Positions 6,425-9,203 of a stretch of DNA of 9,203 nucleotides are shown one piece after another. Source of the DNA: Alphaproteobacteria bacterium UBA6544 (GTDB taxonomy: Bacteria; Pseudomonadota; Alphaproteobacteria; UBA8366); assembly GCA_002434595.1 (NCBI GenBank), contig DJKK01000168.1, forward strand, positions 1 to 9,203. The letters are read 5' to 3'. The translations under genes and the position numbers were made by a program. Within the stretch, counting starts at the first letter, position 1; each line of letters starts with the position of its first letter. The notes beneath the pieces were generated by a model. The model ran no database searches. It saw nothing but the letters and a program-made list of their open reading frames with translations, and was not told the DNA's origin.

Positions 6425-7888
6425 ATGGATAGTGGTTTGGATGGATCGGGGAATGGTAGACTGGCGGCTTTAGATCGCCGGGTCCAGGAGGATCTGTCCG
6501 CCCTCTGTTATCCACCGAAAAACTGGATACCACCGACGAAGAAGGTCGATGGAGAAACTGTATACGACGTTGTGATCATTGGCGGTGGTATGGGCGGCCT
6601 TGCCGCCTGTTTCGCGCTTTTCCGTGTGGGCATCCGGAATTTACGCATCCTCGATCAGGCGGAAGAAAATTCAGAAGGCCCTTGGGTAACCTACGCCCGC
6701 ATGGACACCTTGCGCTCTCCAAAACAACTCCTCGGACCAGCCTCGGGCCTGCCGTCGCTGACCTTTCGGGCTTGGTACACGGCGCAATACGGCGAAGCAG
6801 AATGGGAGCGACTGGATAAAATACCTCGCACCATGTGGATGGACTATCTGATCTGGTATCGCCGCACGCTTTTAATTCCTGTTGAGAACAATGTCGCTGT
6901 CGACATTGTTTCACCCGACGGAGACCTGCTGAAACTGGTGCTTTCCGGGTCGGGCGCCGATGAGACCGCGATCTGGGCGCGGCGTGTGGTTCTGGCGACT
7001 GGTCGGGAAGGATTGGGCGAGCCGATCCTTCCCGGTTTTATCGAGAACGTCCCTGGCGCGCGTTGGGCCCATTCGTCCGCACAGATTGATTTTGCGGCCA
7101 TAAAGGGCAAACGGGTTGTGGTAATCGGTGCAGGTGCGTCCGCGGTCGAGAATGCGGCGGAAGCGCTCGAGGCAGGCGCGGATGAGGTACGTCTCTTGGC
7201 GCGGCGTGAAGAGATGCCGCAGATCAACAAGATGATGGGGATCGGATCGCCGGGATTTGTGGCGGGCTTTCCGGAACTCCCCGATGAATGGCGATGGCGT
7301 TATCTGCATTACAATAATGTTGCACAAACACCGGCGCCACGCGGTTCAACATTGCGGGTGAGCCGCCATGCAAACGGTTACTTCCATTTCGGCGTCACGA
7401 TTTCACATGTCGAAGAGTTGGATGATGGTCTCCTGCTGACGACGACTGATGGCCGGCATTTGGAGACTGATTTCATCATCCTCGGTACGGGCTTCGACAC
7501 CGATCCCATGAAGCAGCCGGTCCTTGGAGGATACGCAGAAAATATCCTTCAATGGCGCAATCGATATACCCCGCCCGCTGGGCTCGAAGACGCGGGGCTG
7601 GCGAGTTTTCCCTACCTCAATCCTGATTTTTCGTTCCGGGAACGCGAAATCGGTGCGACGCCGTGGATCGAGAAAATTCATTGTTTCAACTATGGCTCCA
7701 AGATGTCGCTCGGTAATGTCAGTGGTGACATCCCTGCCATCAGCGAAGGGGCCGCTTGGTTGGCGCGAGGATTGGCCGCCAATTTCTATGGCGAGGATAT
7801 TGAGCATCATTGGCAATGCCTACAGGATTACGGTACGCCGGAGCTGCGGGGCGACGAATGGACGCCAAGCGACTTTCCGAATTCCTGA
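6425..7888 (+). CDS. FAD/NAD(P)H-dependent oxidoreductase, flavoprotein monooxygenase-like
   Basis: A 487-residue two-dinucleotide-domain flavoprotein related to Baeyer-Villiger and N-hydroxylating monooxygenases. The FAD Rossmann motif is VVIIGGGMGG (49-58), after an unusual 45-residue N-terminal lead. VVLATGREG (188-196) is the ATG hinge. VPGARWAHSS (209-218) sits where the FxGxxxHxxx(W/Y) fingerprint belongs but has V for F and no aromatic finish. The NADPH Rossmann motif is VVVIGAGASAVENAA (231-245), and IILGTGFDTD (351-360) is the second hinge. Likely chemistry is O2-dependent insertion or hydroxylation using FAD and NAD(P)H, but the altered fingerprint leaves room for a different oxidase or reductase. 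The ATG at 6425 has no good Shine-Dalgarno. The ATG at 6406 is out of frame, and a TTG at 6437 is an in-frame alternative. It is followed 24 bases later by the CMD gene, so the three last genes probably form an operon. Confidence 0.88.
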   Translation: MDSGLDGSGNGRLAALDRRVQEDLSALCYPPKNWIPPTKKVDGETVYDVVIIGGGMGGLAACFALFRVGIRNLRILDQAEENSEGPWVTYARMDTLRSPKQLLGPASGLPSLTFRAWYTAQYGEAEWERLDKIPRTMWMDYLIWYRRTLLIPVENNVAVDIVSPDGDLLKLVLSGSGADETAIWARRVVLATGREGLGEPILPGFIENVPGARWAHSSAQIDFAAIKGKRVVVIGAGASAVENAAEALEAGADEVRLLARREEMPQINKMMGIGSPGFVAGFPELPDEWRWRYLHYNNVAQTPAPRGSTLRVSRHANGYFHFGVTISHVEELDDGLLLTTTDGRHLETDFIILGTGFDTDPMKQPVLGGYAENILQWRNRYTPPAGLEDAGLASFPYLNPDFSFREREIGATPWIEKIHCFNYGSKMSLGNVSGDIPAISEGAAWLARGLAANFYGEDIEHHWQCLQDYGTPELRGDEWTPSDFPNS

Positions 7889-7912
7889 CCGGGCCTCACA
7901 AGGATCTGCGAC

Positions 7913-8407
7913 ATGAGCGATATATTTGACACCGCCGCCGTTCGGGCGAGCGGTTTGAGCACGCACCACGCACTGGCCGCCGCACTTTTAGGTCGGAAAG
8001 ACATCCTGACGATGACCCAGCAGGCGCATGACGCCGCGCTGACGCCGGATGCGTCGGGTGGATTGTCCCATGGGGAGCGCGCGGGGCTTGCCTGCCGGAT
8101 GGCGCGGCTGAATAGTGAAGAGGGATTGGCGGCGCAATTTCTGGCGATGATTGGAAGCGATACGGTAGCGGTGCAGATTGCCGATCCCGGTTTCACCGGT
8201 GCTGCAGACAAGCGTCTGGCGGCCATCCTCCGTCACACCGATCTTGTCACACAGGATACCAAGGGCGTTGTTGCCGGCGACATAGCGGCGCTCACTAGTG
8301 CCGGGGTTTCCGAAGACGATATCGTCCGCTTGTCGGAACTTGTTGCCTTTGTGAGCTATCAGATACGTCTGACGGTAGGATTGCGCTTGATGGGAGAGGT
8401 GTTATGA
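7913..8407 (+). CDS. CMD-domain protein lacking the AhpD redox cysteines
   Basis: A 164-residue, all-helical cytoplasmic protein of the carboxymuconolactone decarboxylase/AhpD-like fold, resembling the CMD-domain group named after Avi_7170. LSHGERAGLACRMARLN (51-67) and the C-terminal helix AGVSEDDIVRLSELVAF (130-146) with SYQIRLTVGL (148-157) are the recognisable parts. Only one cysteine, C61, is in the fold; the CxxC of true alkylhydroperoxidase D is absent, so it should not have the standard thiol peroxidase activity by itself. AAGGA lies about 8 bases upstream of the ATG. Its last four bases (ATGA, 8404-8407) overlap the start of the AhpD-like gene, a strong sign of coupled translation. 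It is probably a structural or regulatory partner of that protein. The precise function is unknown. Confidence 0.82.
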   Translation: MSDIFDTAAVRASGLSTHHALAAALLGRKDILTMTQQAHDAALTPDASGGLSHGERAGLACRMARLNSEEGLAAQFLAMIGSDTVAVQIADPGFTGAADKRLAAILRHTDLVTQDTKGVVAGDIAALTSAGVSEDDIVRLSELVAFVSYQIRLTVGLRLMGEVL

Positions 8408-8985
8408 GCGACGTGTTGCACGATTTCACGACAAAGGTTCCCCACTGGCGCCCGCGCGTCACGCCGATCAAGCTGGAAGACGCAACACCCGACCAGCTGG
8501 AGGCGCTAAAGGTTACTCCGTCGAATACGAAAGTGTCGGACTATGTCCTTGTCTTGGCCCGCGACAGCGAGACATTGCGCGAGCGAACGCCGCTCTTTAA
8601 CGCCATCATGTACAATCGAGGTGGGATGTCGCGTGCCGAGCGTGAGCTTGGCGCCGTTGGTGCGTCGGTCGTCAATCGCTGCGTCTATTGCGCGGCCGTC
8701 CATGCGAGCCGTTACAACGTTTTGGCCAAGGACGAAGCGGTTATGGAGCGTATCTTCGCGGACGAAGAAAAAACGGAGCTGGATCCACGTCAGCAGGCGA
8801 TCTTCGAATTTTCCGTCAAACTCTCCCAAACGCCTCCGGATGTCTCGAAAGCCGATATGGAAGGACTCAAGGCCGCTGGCCTCGAAGCGGATGAGATCCT
8901 CGACCTGGTTCTGTCATCGGCGCTGTTCGGTTGGGCCAATCGCCTGATGCACACTTTGGGTGATCCGGTGGAGAACGAGGATTAG
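8404..8985 (+). CDS. AhpD-like alkylhydroperoxidase-domain protein
   Basis: A 193-residue protein of the AhpD-like peroxidase-related family, resembling the group named after Avi_7169. The full redox site is visible: E81, C93 and C96 in NRCVYCAAVHASRY, and H100. The spacing (E to first C is 12, second C to H is 4) is the same as in AhpD. In AhpD these residues reduce peroxides via a disulfide relay; here they probably protect against, or take part in, peroxide-generating oxygenase chemistry encoded nearby. The C-terminus SSALFGWANRLMHTLGDP is a typical ending of this group. The start overlaps the CMD gene by ATGA. It is the last visible gene of the rightward unit. Electron donors (such as a lipoamide dehydrogenase/SucB relay) are not encoded here. 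A decarboxylase role is unlikely because the CxxC is intact. Confidence 0.9.
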   Translation: MSDVLHDFTTKVPHWRPRVTPIKLEDATPDQLEALKVTPSNTKVSDYVLVLARDSETLRERTPLFNAIMYNRGGMSRAERELGAVGASVVNRCVYCAAVHASRYNVLAKDEAVMERIFADEEKTELDPRQQAIFEFSVKLSQTPPDVSKADMEGLKAAGLEADEILDLVLSSALFGWANRLMHTLGDPVENED

Positions 8986-9203
8986 CGGCCATTCCTACCC
9001 CCCGTAAGCACGCGGGATAAAGTTAGTCTCGACACGCAATACAGCAATTGCTTCGATCACGGCTGCGATTGATCGGATTTCCCGATCAATGCACTGGTTG
9101 TTTTCCGAAATGAGGCATAGATTACGGTCATAATACGCGCATTAATAAAGGCGAGCGACATAACCGCGGCGGATAAATATAGAGGATATCTGAGAGGGTT
9201 TAG
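8986..9203. other. Intergenic tail with palindromes
   Basis: No ORF of note is seen in these 218 bases. They hold a perfect 10-base palindrome AGCAATTGCT at 9043-9052, the inverted repeat at 9068-9090 (separate entry), and an AT-richer stretch from about 9110 to 9190 that may belong to a promoter of a gene beyond the window. Confidence 0.5.
9068..9090. terminator. Perfect 9-bp stem inverted repeat, possible terminator or operator
   Basis: ATTGATCGG (9068-9076) and CCGATCAAT (9082-9090) are perfect reverse complements separated by five bases (ATTTC). The hairpin lies about 82 bases after the AhpD-like stop. There is no T-run after it on the plus strand, nor a matching A-run before it, so it is not a classical intrinsic terminator. 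It could be a transcript-end stabiliser or a regulator site for a gene beyond the window. Confidence 0.4.

Overview
The window looks like an accessory catabolic region of a Gram-negative proteobacterium, most likely an alphaproteobacterium. This is inferred from the moderately high GC, the dense co-directional gene packing with 4-base ATGA overlaps, and the gene families present (TauD/TfdA dioxygenases, family III CoA-transferase, luciferase-like monooxygenase, haloacid dehalogenase-like protein, paired CMD/AhpD-like proteins). No rRNA, tRNA, CRISPR array, intact transposase or phage gene was seen.

Layout. The left half (1-4888) is transcribed leftward. A tight operon starts at 4888: a family III CoA-transferase, two adjacent paralogous Fe(II)/2-oxoglutarate dioxygenases, and a short-chain dehydrogenase (SDR). 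Junctions are 18 bases, a 4-base overlap and 3 bases. After a gap of about 525 bases with no convincing gene comes a leftward haloacid dehalogenase-like gene, cut by the left edge of the window.

The right half (4955-8985) is transcribed rightward. It opens, across a 66-base divergent promoter region, with a luciferase-like flavin/F420-dependent monooxygenase. Then comes a decayed, frameshifted 3' fragment of an EamA-type drug/metabolite transporter. The last three genes look like one transcript: an FAD/NAD(P)H oxidoreductase resembling Baeyer-Villiger/N-hydroxylating monooxygenases, a CMD-domain protein without the redox CxxC, and an AhpD-like protein with the full E/CxxC/H site. The last two overlap by 4 bases.

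How the genes may work together (inference). The content suits oxidative breakdown of a small organic acid, ether or halogenated compound. Monooxygenases and dioxygenases would open or hydroxylate the substrate, the CoA-transferase would activate the acid, the SDR would oxidise a hydroxy intermediate, and the AhpD-like protein would deal with peroxide or reactive by-products. The substrate cannot be read from the sequence. The most notable points are the near-gapless dioxygenase tandem (about 58% identical by hand count), the three separate oxygenase chemistries in about 6 kb, the transporter remnant between two oxygenase genes, and the AhpD-like pair in which only one partner keeps the catalytic cysteines.
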